Origin: an uncultured Nesterenkonia sp.
Lineage (GTDB): Bacteria > Actinomycetota > Actinomycetes > Actinomycetales > Micrococcaceae
DNA: 64,000 nucleotides
Assembly (NCBI GenBank): GCA_946222885.1
Contig: CAMIAK010000008.1
Span: 62,001 to 126,000 of the forward strand
Reading direction: 5' to 3'
The position numbers were made by a program, and so were the translations under genes. Positions 54,329 to 64,000 of the stretch are shown here, piece by piece. Under the pieces are notes generated by a model. That model saw only the letters and a program-made list of their open reading frames with translations, did not search any database and was not told the origin of the DNA. How positions within the stretch are numbered: the stretch's first letter is position 1; each line of letters opens with the position of its first letter.

Positions 54329-55852
54329 TCAGGAGGGAGCCTTCTCCGTATCCTCGATCTCCTCAGCACCCTCGCCGTCTCCCTCGGCCTTGGTGGCCCG
54401 GAGCGTCGCACCCAGGATGAGGGTTCCGATGCTCAGCAGGGCTGCCGTCCGGAACGCAGTCCGGAAGCCTTCCAGCGCAGCCTCATCCGCCGTGGCGCCC
54501 TCTGCGGCCGCAGCGGCGGCGCCGATCCCGACCACCGCCACCAGAGCGGCGGTGCCGATGGCGGCGGCGAGCTGCTGCAGCGTGTTCAGCGCGGCCGAGC
54601 CGTGGGAGTACAGCGGCTGCGGCAGCGGGTTCATCGCTGTGGTGAAGCCCGGGGTGAACAGCAGGGCCAGCCCGGCGGAGAGCACCACATGCAGCCCCAG
54701 AACCGCCCAGATGGAGGTCTCCGGACCCAGCAGGCTCATCGCGAAGAGCGAGAGGACCAGGATCGCGGAGCCCGGGATCACCAGCGGCTTGGGGCCGACC
54801 TTGTCATAGAGCCTGCCGACCGCCGGAGCCATCAGCGCCATGAGAACGCCGCCGGGCAGCATGAGCAGCCCGGTCTCCAGTGTGCCCAGGCCGCGGGACT
54901 GCTGCAGGAACATCGGCAGGATGATCAGCGCGCCGAAGAGGGCGATCATCATCAGCAGCATCATCAGCAGCGCACGGGTGTACATCGTGTAGGTGAAGGG
55001 CTTGAGGTTCAGCAGCGCGGCGTCGGTGCGCTGCAGGCGGACCTGCAGCAGCGCGAAGGCCACCAGGCAGAGCAGACCCAGGCCCAATGCGCCGAACGCG
55101 GTGACATCCGCCCCGGCCTCCGCAGCGGCGTCGAGGTCCTCGGTCCCATGACCGCCGCCGATCTGGCTGATGCCGTACACCAGGCCGCCGAAGCCGGGCA
55201 CAGCCAGCAGCAGGGAAGGGATGTTCAACGCCTTGCCGGCGGTGCCGGGGGCGGGGTCCAGCCGCGGACGGCCCAACAGGAGGGCGATCACCGCGATCGG
55301 CAGGATGGTCAGGAACATCCAGCGCCAGTCGGCCAGCCAGAGGATGAACCCGGAGAGTGCCGGACCGGTGGCCGGGGCCACCGAGATCACGATGGCGATG
55401 TTGCCCATGACCACACCGCGGCGGCGCAGCGGGACCAGGGTCAGCACGGTGGTCATCATCAGCGGCAGCATGATGGCGGTGCCGGCGGCCTGGACCACGC
55501 GGCCGGCCACCAGGAACTCGAAGCCGGGTGCCGCCGCACACAGGGCGGTGCCGGCGTTGAACAGCGCCATCGCGGTGGTGAAGACCCCGCGCAGGCTGAA
55601 GCGCTGGATGATGTAGCCGGTGGTGGGGATGACCACGGCCAGGGTGAGCATGAACGCGGTGGTCAGCCACTGGACCACGGTCTCGGAGACCTGGAACTCC
55701 TCCATCAGCGGGGTCAGCGCCACGTTCATGATGGTCTCGTTGAGGATCATCACGAAGGCGGCGACCAGCAGCGCGCCGATGGTGAGCTTATCGGCCCGGG
55801 GCATCCTGTCCTCGGCGGACGCCTGCGGAGCGGGGGCGGTGGTGTCAGACAA
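54329..55852 (-). CDS. MFS exporter, DHA2 type
   Basis: 507 aa with about 14 helices. NETIMNVALTPLMEEF in helix 1, TTGYIIQRF in the helix 2-3 loop and GPALSGFILW in helix 5 mark the EmrB-like drug exporter branch. TTG start at 55852, GGAGG seven bases before. C-terminal acidic tail (EGDGEGAEEIED). Drug unknown. Confidence 0.88.
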   Translation of the reverse strand: MSDTTAPAPQASAEDRMPRADKLTIGALLVAAFVMILNETIMNVALTPLMEEFQVSETVVQWLTTAFMLTLAVVIPTTGYIIQRFSLRGVFTTAMALFNAGTALCAAAPGFEFLVAGRVVQAAGTAIMLPLMMTTVLTLVPLRRRGVVMGNIAIVISVAPATGPALSGFILWLADWRWMFLTILPIAVIALLLGRPRLDPAPGTAGKALNIPSLLLAVPGFGGLVYGISQIGGGHGTEDLDAAAEAGADVTAFGALGLGLLCLVAFALLQVRLQRTDAALLNLKPFTYTMYTRALLMMLLMMIALFGALIILPMFLQQSRGLGTLETGLLMLPGGVLMALMAPAVGRLYDKVGPKPLVIPGSAILVLSLFAMSLLGPETSIWAVLGLHVVLSAGLALLFTPGFTTAMNPLPQPLYSHGSAALNTLQQLAAAIGTAALVAVVGIGAAAAAAEGATADEAALEGFRTAFRTAALLSIGTLILGATLRATKAEGDGEGAEEIEDTEKAPS

Positions 55853-55965
55853 TCGGGAGCCTCCATCAGCCCTGCCCGGCGGCGCAGTCCACCCGCGGCG
55901 GGTCAGGGGTCAGAACGATCTGCGGACGGGAATCCCCTCCCATGAGAGGACGAACCGCAGACAAT

Positions 55966-56006
55966 GAGGAACGCCCGGAGCTGCTCTCGCATTCCGGGCG
56001 TTCCTC
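55966..56006 (-). terminator. Terminator after tRNA-Thr
   Basis: GAGGAACGCCCGGA (55966-55979) with TCCGGGCGTTCCTC (55993-56006), seven bases after the tRNA 3' end. Confidence 0.8.
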
Positions 56007-56012
56007 CTCAGG

Positions 56013-56085
56013 AGCCCCCTGCCGGGTTCGAACCGACGACCTGCTGATTACAAATCAGCTGCTCTACCAGCTGAGCTAAGGAGGC
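56013..56085 (-). tRNA. tRNA-Thr (anticodon TGT)
   Basis: 73 nt. Acceptor GCCTCCT/AGGGGGC, D-arm GCTC/GAGC, anticodon stem GCTGA/TCAGC with loop TTTGTAA, T-arm GTCGG/CCGGC with TTCGAAC, discriminator T. CCA not encoded. Confidence 0.95.
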
Positions 56086-56126
56086 GGGGCGCCGCGGGAG
56101 GACCGCGACGCCGGTTGGTCAGCTTA

Positions 56127-57038
56127 TCACTCTTCCTCGCCGGGCTCCCCGTCTCCGGAGCCCTCTTCCTCACCCTCATCGGCGGCGTCCTCGCCGTCGC
56201 CCTCAGTGTCCACGTCCCCGGCCTCGCCGCCGTGGGCCTCGATGGCCTCGCTCACGGCCTGGGCGAAGCCGCCCTCGCGCCAGTCGCCGAGCAGCTCGCC
56301 GTCCACATAGACGGTGGGGGTTCCGTTGAAGCCGTCCTGGGCCTGCGCCTGAGCGGTGGTGTAGCCGGTGAAGGCCCGGTAGGTTCCCTCCTCCACACAT
56401 TCGGAGATGTCGGCGCCGAGCCCGCCGGCGATGCTGACCAGCTCGTCCTCGCTCACCTCGCCGCCGTAGGTGGCCTGGCCCAGGAAGCTGAAGTAGTTCT
56501 CCGGGGACTCCTCGGCCACACAGGCGATGGCGTTGTTGGCGCGCTGGGCGTACTGGCCCACGATGTTCACCGAGCGGTACTCCACGGTGATCTCACCGGC
56601 GTCGAGCCACTGGCCGATCTGCTCGTGGTTCTCCGCCTCGAAGGCCTGGCAGGAGGGGCAGGACGGGTCGGTGTAGATGACCACATGCGGGACCTCCTCA
56701 TCGGCGCCCTCGACTCCGGCCGGCACACTGCCTGCGTTGCCGGGGACCTCATCGGTGGTGACCTCGCCCAGGTCATCGCCGTCGAGCAGCTCCGTGGTGG
56801 AGGCCAGCTGGAAGCCGCCGTCCTCGTTCGCCGCCGCGGGTGCCGGGCCGGTGGTGTACTGGCCGCCTCCGCCGTCGCGGTTCACCACGAAGAAGGTCAG
56901 GCCGGCGACGACGGCGATCGCCACCGCCACCACGCCGAGCCTGAGCAGCAGCGAGCGCGTGCGCTCCTTGCGCTCCTGCTCCTGCTGCATCTTCCGCGCC
57001 TGCTCGCGGGCGCTGCCGTTCTGCGAAGTCCGAGCCAT
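56127..57038 (-). CDS. DsbA-like thioredoxin-fold membrane protein
   Basis: 303 aa. A basic N-terminus, one membrane helix at about 31-53 and an extracytoplasmic thioredoxin fold with CPSC in VIYTDPSCPSCQAF near residue 125; cis-Pro loop in GFNGTPTVYVDGE. A strongly acidic C-terminus (about 30 residues of Glu/Asp/Gly) is unusual. Likely forms or exchanges disulfides in exported proteins. ATG 57038 has GGAGAG; the longer frame to 57143 does not. Confidence 0.9.
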   Translation of the reverse strand: MARTSQNGSAREQARKMQQEQERKERTRSLLLRLGVVAVAIAVVAGLTFFVVNRDGGGGQYTTGPAPAAANEDGGFQLASTTELLDGDDLGEVTTDEVPGNAGSVPAGVEGADEEVPHVVIYTDPSCPSCQAFEAENHEQIGQWLDAGEITVEYRSVNIVGQYAQRANNAIACVAEESPENYFSFLGQATYGGEVSEDELVSIAGGLGADISECVEEGTYRAFTGYTTAQAQAQDGFNGTPTVYVDGELLGDWREGGFAQAVSEAIEAHGGEAGDVDTEGDGEDAADEGEEEGSGDGEPGEEE

Positions 57039-57236
57039 CGATCTCTCCGATATGCGGTAGTTGGAAGGGGAAAGAAGCCTCATCCAGGGTAGCTCCTCAC
57101 CGGCCCGCTCGTGCATTCCGGGCACGCCCGCCGCGGGAATCATCCCAGGTAGGCTTGCAGCAGGATGAGGGTGCGGAAGCGGGCCTCGTCCTCACAGCCG
57201 TACGGGAGGAAAGGGTGCATCGAATTGGCTGAAGGC

Positions 57237-58732
<1,496 letters not shown>

Positions 58733-58736
<4 letters not shown>

Positions 58737-59527
58737 GCGCGGAGGAGACCAAGGACGCAGAGGCCCTGGACCCTGAGCTGCGGGCTGCCTTGACACAGCT
58801 GGCCTCCCATGAGGAGCTGCTGGTCGCTCTGGACTTCGACGGCTGCGTGGCCGAGCTGGTGGCAGACGCCGACGCCGCCCGTCCGGTCCCCGCCAACGCG
58901 GAGGCGATCGGACGGCTGGCCGGCCTGGAGGGCGTGCATCTGGCCTATGTCTCCGGCCGCCCCCTGGAGACCCTGCGCCGGCTGGCCTCCCCGCCGGAAG
59001 GGACCCTGCTGATCGGCTCCCACGGTGCCGAACGGTATCTGGGCCCCGACTCCCCCGGGCTGGAGCTCAGCGGGCAGGAACAGATGGCGCGCAATGCGAT
59101 CATCGAGGCGCTGAGCACCGTGGCCGCCGGGACCGAGGGCGCCTGGGTGGAGGAGAAGCCCGCAGGAGCAGCCATCCATGTGCGCAGCGTGGAGGACTCC
59201 GCCGCCGGGGAGAAGCTGCTGGAGGAGGCCCGCGCGGCGCTCTCCGTGGTGGACGGCGCCCACGTCAAGGAGGGCAAACAGATCGTGGAGGCCGTCGTCG
59301 TGCTCTCCACCAAGGGGGAGGCACTGACCGACCTGCGGACGCATGTGCGTCCCGGAGCGGTCCTCTTCGCCGGGGACGACGTCACCGATGAGCATGGGTT
59401 CGCCGTGCTGGAGGGCGACGACGTCGGCGTGAAGGTCGGCGAAGGTGAGACCGCCGCCGGCCACCGCATCCCCGCCCCCGCGGACCTGGCCGGAGTGCTC
59501 GAGGTGCTGGCTCAGCTGCGCGGCTGA
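58733..59527 (+). CDS. otsB: Trehalose-6-phosphate phosphatase
   Basis: 264 aa HAD phosphatase that completes trehalose synthesis. Nucleophile motif LDFDGCVAEL (D-x-D-G-C instead of the usual DGT), second motif VSGRPLETLR, SHGAERY, and third motif FAGDDVTDEHGF. GTG start overlaps the otsA stop by four bases. Confidence 0.93.
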
Positions 59528-59538
59528 GCTGACCGGAT

Positions 59539-60021
59539 CTAAGCCGGCAGCCCGCGCCCCGGGTGATGTTCGAAGACGATGTTCGTCTCGGTCAGCGCCA
59601 CTGAGGGGTTGCCGGAGAGGTTGTCCAGCACGAACTGCCGCACGTGGTCGGCGTCGCGCACCTGCACATGGATGAGGAAGTCCTCGGTGCCGCCCAGGAC
59701 GAAGAGCTGGGAGACCTCCGGCAGGGCGCGCAGCTCCTCGGTGATCTGCCCCATCATGTGCCGGGCCCCGGGGCGGATCCGCACATTCACCAGCGCCTGG
59801 AAGGTGTAGCCCAGCGCCCGCGGGCTGATCGTGGTGGTGAAGCCGGTGATCACCCCGCTCTGCCGGAGCCTCCGGATCCGCGCCAGGCAGGCGCTGGGAG
59901 AGAGTCCGACGGCGCGGGCGAGATCCGAGTTCGCCGTCCGCGCGTTCTCACTGAGCCGGCGCAGCAGCTCGGCGTCGGTCTCATCCAGAGCCACAGCAGA
60001 ATCGTTGGTGTGATGCGGCAT
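59539..60021 (-). CDS. Lrp/AsnC family regulator (probable ald regulator)
   Basis: 160 aa. HTH at 10-65 (LDETDAELLRRLSENART ... LSPSACLARIRRLRQSG) and RAM ligand domain 80-150 (VNVRIRPGA, LGGTEDFLIHVQVRD). ATG 60021 has GGAAAGG. It is divergent from alanine dehydrogenase, the classic pairing in which Lrp-type AldR senses alanine. Confidence 0.9.
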   Translation of the reverse strand: MPHHTNDSAVALDETDAELLRRLSENARTANSDLARAVGLSPSACLARIRRLRQSGVITGFTTTISPRALGYTFQALVNVRIRPGARHMMGQITEELRALPEVSQLFVLGGTEDFLIHVQVRDADHVRQFVLDNLSGNPSVALTETNIVFEHHPGRGLPA

Positions 60022-60150
60022 ACACCGAACCTTTCCGAAGTCTTCCCCTTCCTGAGGCGGCCTCAACAGAATTCTATGCGGCACTCATCGACCTGGACGA
60101 AAGATCGGGAGATATTGGAGGTGTCCTGCTGCTGATCGTTCGGAGATGTC

Positions 60151-61245
60151 ATGAGAATCGGGATCCCCACTGAGGTGAAGAACCACGAATACCGGGTCGC
60201 CCTGACCCCGGCCGGGGCGGAGGCGCTGGCTTCGCGCGGCCACACTGTGCTGGTGCAGTCGGGCGCGGGAGCGGCGTCGGGATTCCGGGATGAGGACTAT
60301 GCCGCCGTCGGCGCGGAGGTCGTGCCCGGCGCGGCGGAGGCCTGGGCCGCGGAGATGGTCCTGAAGGTCAAGGAGCCGGTGGCCTCCGAGTACGGGTTCC
60401 TGCGCGAGGACCTGGTGCTGTTCACCTATCTCCACCTGGCCGCCGACCGTGCCCTGACCGAGGCGCTCATCTCCGCAGGGACGACCTCCATCGCCTATGA
60501 GACCGTCCAGCTGGCCGACGGCTCGCTGCCGCTGCTGACCCCGATGAGCGAGGTGGCCGGGCGCCTCTCCGTCCTGGAGGGTGCCAACCATCTCCGGGCC
60601 AGCGCAGGCGGCGCCGGGGTGCTGCTGCCCGGCGTGCCGGGCACCCGCAGCGGCCGGGTCCTGGTGATCGGCGGCGGGGTGGCCGGCGTGAACGCCGCCC
60701 GGGTGGCGCAGGGACTGGGCGCAGATGTGACCATCGTGGACATCTCCCTGCCGCGGCTGCGCCAGCTGGACGAGGCCTTCCGCGGCAGCGTCCGCACCCT
60801 GGCCTCCACTCCGTACGAGATCGGCCAGCAGGTCGCCCAGGCGGATCTGGTCATCGGCGCAGTGCTGGTCCCGGGGGCCGCGGCCCCCAAGGTGGTCACC
60901 GATGAGATGATCAGCACAGCGCGCCCCGGAACGGTCTTCGTGGACATCGCAGTGGACCAGGGCGGGTGCTTCGAGGGCTCCCGCCCGACCACCCACCATG
61001 AGCCGACTTTCCGGGTCCATGACGCGGTGTTCTACTGCGTGGCGAATATGCCCGGCGCGGTGCCGGCCACCTCCACCCCGGCGCTCACCAATGCCACGCT
61101 CCCCTATGTGCTCAAGCTCGCCGACGCCGGCTGGCAGGAGGCCCTGAACGCTGACTCCGCACTGGCCAAGGGGCTGAGCACCTCCGGCGGCACGCTGCAC
61201 CACGCCTCAGTGGCCCAGGCCCACGGCCTGCCCGCAGCGGGCTGA
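60151..61245 (+). CDS. ald: Alanine dehydrogenase
   Basis: 364 aa. Reversible NAD-dependent deamination of L-alanine to pyruvate. MRIGIPTEVKNHEYRVALTP at the N-terminus, LKVKEP with catalytic Lys near 74, TYLHLAAD with catalytic His near 95, NAD site VIGGGVAGVNAARVA near 172. ATG with CGGAGAT before. Divergent Lrp-type gene 129 bases upstream. Confidence 0.95.
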   Translation: MRIGIPTEVKNHEYRVALTPAGAEALASRGHTVLVQSGAGAASGFRDEDYAAVGAEVVPGAAEAWAAEMVLKVKEPVASEYGFLREDLVLFTYLHLAADRALTEALISAGTTSIAYETVQLADGSLPLLTPMSEVAGRLSVLEGANHLRASAGGAGVLLPGVPGTRSGRVLVIGGGVAGVNAARVAQGLGADVTIVDISLPRLRQLDEAFRGSVRTLASTPYEIGQQVAQADLVIGAVLVPGAAAPKVVTDEMISTARPGTVFVDIAVDQGGCFEGSRPTTHHEPTFRVHDAVFYCVANMPGAVPATSTPALTNATLPYVLKLADAGWQEALNADSALAKGLSTSGGTLHHASVAQAHGLPAAG

Positions 61246-61246
61246 C

Positions 61247-62071
61247 TCAGCTCCTGCCGTAGCGCCGCCCGATCTCTGCGGCGGCCCGGCGCATCAGCGG
61301 CACCGCATGCCGGACGAAGGAGTCGTCCACCCGCGCAGTGGGCCCGGAGACCGAGAGCGCCATCCGGGTGGGCCCCTGCGGCACGGGAACCGCCAGGCAG
61401 CGCACGCCGAGCTCCTGCTCCTCGTCGTCGAGGGCGTAGCCCTGCTGGGCGATCACCGGCAGCTGCTCCAGCAACGGCTCCGGGCGGGTCAGCGTCTTCA
61501 CCGTCATCGAAGGCATCCCGGTGGAGGCCAGCACCTCCCGCACACGGCCGGGATCCATCGTGGAGAGCATCGCCTTGCCCACCCCGGTGGAGTGCATATA
61601 GGCCCGCCGCCCGACCTCGGTGAACATACGCATGGACTGCGGGGAGGGCGCCTGGGCGATATAGACGACCATCTCGGACTCCATGGCCGCCATGTTCACG
61701 CTCTCCCCGAGCTCCGCGACCAGGGACTGCATCTGCGGCACGGCCCGCCCGCCGAGCTGGCGCGTGGCGGCCTCCCCCAGCGGCACCAGGTTGGCCCCGA
61801 GGGCATAGCGGCGGTCGGGCAGCTGGTGGATCAGGCCGCGCCCGATCAGCGTGTGCAGCAGCCGGTGCACCGTGGGGCCGGCGAGCCCGGTCTCCGCCTT
61901 GAGCTGCCCCGCCGTCGCGCTGCCACCCACGGCCACCAGGGCATTGAGCAGGTCGAAGGCACGCTCGACCACCTGCACCCGCTGCGAGTCGGGCCTCCGG
62001 GTCTCCGGCAGGCTCTCCACTGGACTCTCCGCCACAGGCCGGGAGTCCGCAATACGGACTTTATCTTCCAT
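61247..62071 (-). CDS. IclR family regulator
   Basis: 274 aa. HTH_IclR at 30-90 (RAFDLLNALVAVGGSATAG ... GPTVHRLLHTLIGRGL) and effector domain 100-270 (ALSVSGPTARVDDSFV). Divergent from malate synthase, so likely control of the glyoxylate shunt. TAGAAT lies seven bases before the ATG, with GTGACG 16 bases before that, so mRNA is probably leaderless. A palindrome is in the first codons. Confidence 0.9.
   Translation of the reverse strand: MEDKVRIADSRPVAESPVESLPETRRPDSQRVQVVERAFDLLNALVAVGGSATAGQLKAETGLAGPTVHRLLHTLIGRGLIHQLPDRRYALGANLVPLGEAATRQLGGRAVPQMQSLVAELGESVNMAAMESEMVVYIAQAPSPQSMRMFTEVGRRAYMHSTGVGKAMLSTMDPGRVREVLASTGMPSMTVKTLTRPEPLLEQLPVIAQQGYALDDEEQELGVRCLAVPVPQGPTRMALSVSGPTARVDDSFVRHAVPLMRRAAAEIGRRYGRS
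62044..62060. promoter_or_regulatory. IclR-type operator candidate in the iclR coding start
   Basis: AGTCCG-CAATA-CGGACT, perfect six-base arms, about 11 bases after the iclR start codon. IclR-family sites often are TCCG(N5)CGGA-like, so self-repression is plausible. Confidence 0.55.
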
Positions 62072-62139
62072 AATCCGAATTCTAGGCCAAGGATGGGAAC
62101 CGTCACCAGAGACGACTGACCTGCGAAGGAGCAGCCAGC

Positions 62140-63741
62140 ATGACCATCACTGTGAAGGAACCCTACGAGGTTCCCGGCTCCGAGACCATCCTCACCGATG
62201 AGGCCCTGGCCTTCGTGGAGGAGCTCCACGCCCAGTTCACCGGCACCCGGGACCAGCTGCTGGAGAACCGGAGGACCCTGCAGGCCGAGGCCGCCAAGAC
62301 CGGGAAGCTGGACTTCCCCGCCGAGACCCAGGAGGTCCGCGACGGCGACTGGACCGTGGCCGAGCAGCCCGCGTCCCTGCAGGACCGGCGCGTGGAGATC
62401 ACCGGCCCGCCGGCCCCCGCCAAGATGGCCATCAACGCGCTGAACTCCGGGGCCAAGGTGTGGCTGGCCTGCCTGGAGGATGCCCTCTCCCCCAGCTGGT
62501 TCAACCTGGTCGACGCCCAGAAGAACCTCTATGAGGCAGCCCGGCGCACCCTGAAGTTCACCTCCCCGGAGGGCAAGGAGTACACCCTCCGGGAGGACGT
62601 GGACCTGCCGACCGTCGTCGTGCGGCCGCGCGGCTGGCACCTGCCGGAGAAGCATGTGGAGATCGACGGCGCACCCGCCGTGGGCGCGCTGGTGGACTTC
62701 GGCCTTCACTTCTTCCACAACGCGAAGCTGCTGCATGAGAAGGGCCAGGGGCCGTTCTACTACCTGCCGAAGATCGAGCACTACCTCGAAGCACGGCTGT
62801 GGAACGACGTCTTCACCTTCGCGGAGGAGAGGCTCGGCCTTCCGCACGGCATCGTCCGGGCCACTGTGCTCATCGAGACCATCCCTGCGGCCTTCCAGAT
62901 GGATGAGATCCTCTATGAGCTCCGTGACCATGCCTCGGGGCTGAACGCCGGACGCTGGGACTACCTGTTCTCCATCATCAAGTACTTCCGCGACTCCGGG
63001 GACCGCTTCGTCCTGCCGGATCGCTCTCAGGTGGGGATGACCCAGCCGTTCATGCGCGCCTATACCGAGCTGCTGGTCAAGACCTGCCACCGGCGCAACG
63101 CCTTCGCCATGGGCGGCATGGCCGCGTTCATCCCCAATCGCCGCGAGCCGGAGGTCACCGCCAAGGCCGTGGAGAAGGTCCGCGACGACAAATCCCGCGA
63201 GGCCTCCGACGGCTTCGACGGCTCCTGGGTGGCCCACCCGGACCTGGTGGAGCTCTGCGCCGAGGAGTTCACCAAGGTCTTGGGCGAACGCCCGAACCAG
63301 GTCAGCCGCCAGCGCGAGGACGTCTCCGTGACCCCGGAGGATCTCCTGAACACCGGCGATGCCGAAGGAGACGTCACCGAGGAAGGCGTGCGCGCCAACC
63401 TCTACGTGGCGGTCTACTACACGGCGGTCTGGCTCTCCGGCAACGGCGCGGTGGCCATCCACAACCTCATGGAGGACGCCGCCACCGCGGAGATCTCCCG
63501 CTCCCAGGTCTGGCAGCAGATCTACAACGGCACCGTGACCGCAGACACCGGCAAGACCGTCACCCGCGAGCTGGTGCAGACCCTGCTGAATGAGGAGGTC
63601 GAACGCCTCCGCTCAGAGATCGACGACGCCGAGACCTTCGGCAAGTACTTCGAGCCTGCGGCCAAGGTGGTCCGCCAGCTGGTGCTGGACGAGGACTACC
63701 TGGACTTCCTCACCCTGCCGGCCTACGAATACCTCGACTGA
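62140..63741 (+). CDS. aceB: Malate synthase A
   Basis: 533 aa. Condenses glyoxylate and acetyl-CoA to malate in the glyoxylate shunt. The family signature is RDHASGLNAGRWDYLFSII near 262-280, with an Ala in place of the common Cys; WVAHPDLVELC and the C-terminal RSQVWQQI follow. AAGGAG before the ATG. No isocitrate lyase is visible nearby. Likely under the divergent IclR regulator. Confidence 0.94.
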   Translation: MTITVKEPYEVPGSETILTDEALAFVEELHAQFTGTRDQLLENRRTLQAEAAKTGKLDFPAETQEVRDGDWTVAEQPASLQDRRVEITGPPAPAKMAINALNSGAKVWLACLEDALSPSWFNLVDAQKNLYEAARRTLKFTSPEGKEYTLREDVDLPTVVVRPRGWHLPEKHVEIDGAPAVGALVDFGLHFFHNAKLLHEKGQGPFYYLPKIEHYLEARLWNDVFTFAEERLGLPHGIVRATVLIETIPAAFQMDEILYELRDHASGLNAGRWDYLFSIIKYFRDSGDRFVLPDRSQVGMTQPFMRAYTELLVKTCHRRNAFAMGGMAAFIPNRREPEVTAKAVEKVRDDKSREASDGFDGSWVAHPDLVELCAEEFTKVLGERPNQVSRQREDVSVTPEDLLNTGDAEGDVTEEGVRANLYVAVYYTAVWLSGNGAVAIHNLMEDAATAEISRSQVWQQIYNGTVTADTGKTVTRELVQTLLNEEVERLRSEIDDAETFGKYFEPAAKVVRQLVLDEDYLDFLTLPAYEYLD

Positions 63742-63763
63742 CGCCAGCCAGCCGCTGAGGCGC

Positions 63764-64000
63764 TCAGCGGCCCCGGAGCAGAGAGCGCAGACCTTTCTCG
63801 TAGAGGTCTGCGCTCTCTGCTGTTCCGGCCTCGCCCGTTTCGGCCTCTGCCCCCGGCTGGTCTGAGGGGGAGCCCATGACGGCGATGTTCTGTTCGACGG
63901 CGATCGCACCGAGGGCAAAGCGCATGAGGATCGCGCCGAGCTGCTCCGCCTCCGCAGAGCTGCGGCCTTCCACCTCCAGTCCCCGGCGCAGGGCAGGCAC
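63764..64000 (-). CDS. TetR-like regulator, C-terminal part, cut by window end
   Basis: 78 aa visible. LRRGLEVEGRSSAEAEQL then ILMRFALGAIAVEQNIAV resembles the ligand-binding end of TetR_C domains. The N-terminal HTH would lie beyond 64000, so the family is a guess from helix pattern. Its last 16 codons are encoded inside a 17-bp palindrome. Confidence 0.5.
   Translation of the reverse strand: MPALRRGLEVEGRSSAEAEQLGAILMRFALGAIAVEQNIAVMGSPSDQPGAEAETGEAGTAESADLYEKGLRSLLRGR
63778..63820. terminator. 17-bp hairpin, aceB terminator inside a coding end
   Basis: GCAGAGAGCGCAGACCT (63778-63794) pairs perfectly with 63804-63820, nine-base loop, 36 bases after the aceB stop. It lies within the convergent TetR-like coding region. 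Confidence 0.75.

Overview
The window is a 64 kb piece of a high-GC Gram-positive chromosome, most likely an actinobacterium of the order Micrococcales (Micrococcaceae-like, for example a Nesterenkonia or Arthrobacter relative). This rests on family content: a WXG100 protein, a LytR_C protein next to DUF3263, DUF3027, a DtxR regulator, an XPB helicase with its helicase-associated partner, OtsAB and ThrE. Frequent GTG/TTG starts, four-base ATGA/GTGA gene overlaps and leaderless starts agree. The genus is inference.

Layout. 1-2.8 kb: end of a cation P-type ATPase and a flavin split-barrel protein. 2.8-6.9 kb: a divergent lactate module (FMN lactate dehydrogenase, lactate permease, GntR regulator) with two matching operators. 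7-12.5 kb: sucCD, pcrA and a membrane protein. 12.6-21.4 kb: an 8.7 kb element integrated in tRNA-Arg(CCT). 21.5-27.6 kb: old yellow enzyme, HutD, EamA/RpiR facing an MFS pump, a monooxygenase-like protein and a cold-shock protein. 27.7-34.1 kb: formate-dehydrogenase-like molybdoenzyme with fdhD, moeA, a DUF6457-like gene and mobA, then an HNH gene. 34.2-42.5 kb: NlpC/P60 hydrolase, DtxR/serC, DUF3027, a second cold-shock protein and the XPB helicase pair. 42.5-50 kb: two-component system, WXG100, toxin-antitoxin pair, PadR operon, groEL with CIRCE, LytR_C/DUF3263. 50-57 kb: ung, thrE, tRNA-Val(CAC), SDR, MFS pump, tRNA-Thr(TGT), DsbA-like protein. 57-64 kb: otsAB, Lrp/ald, IclR/aceB and a TetR-like gene cut by the window end.

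The integrated element is the outstanding accessory region. It has a tyrosine integrase, a CI-like repressor, an AlpA/Xis-like protein, a compact operon of small unknown genes, a RecA/RepA-like ATPase whose gene carries a 42-44 bp inverted repeat at both ends, a scaffold-like protein, an HK97-type major capsid protein and an Abi/HEPN-like protein beside attR. It has no terminase, portal, tail or lysis genes. It therefore looks like a phage satellite that encodes its own capsid shell. The att sites show that integration replaced the T-stem of the tRNA by a different but fully paired one.

A second unusual signal is a set of five long palindromes (6932, 22623, 27161, 32814, 40689). Two share sequence. 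The other three have different stems but appear to share a loop core. One lies in the 3' end of a coding region.

Much of the rest is central metabolism and housekeeping whose local regulators sit next to their targets: lactate (LldR-like), alanine (Lrp), glyoxylate shunt (IclR), chaperone (CIRCE).
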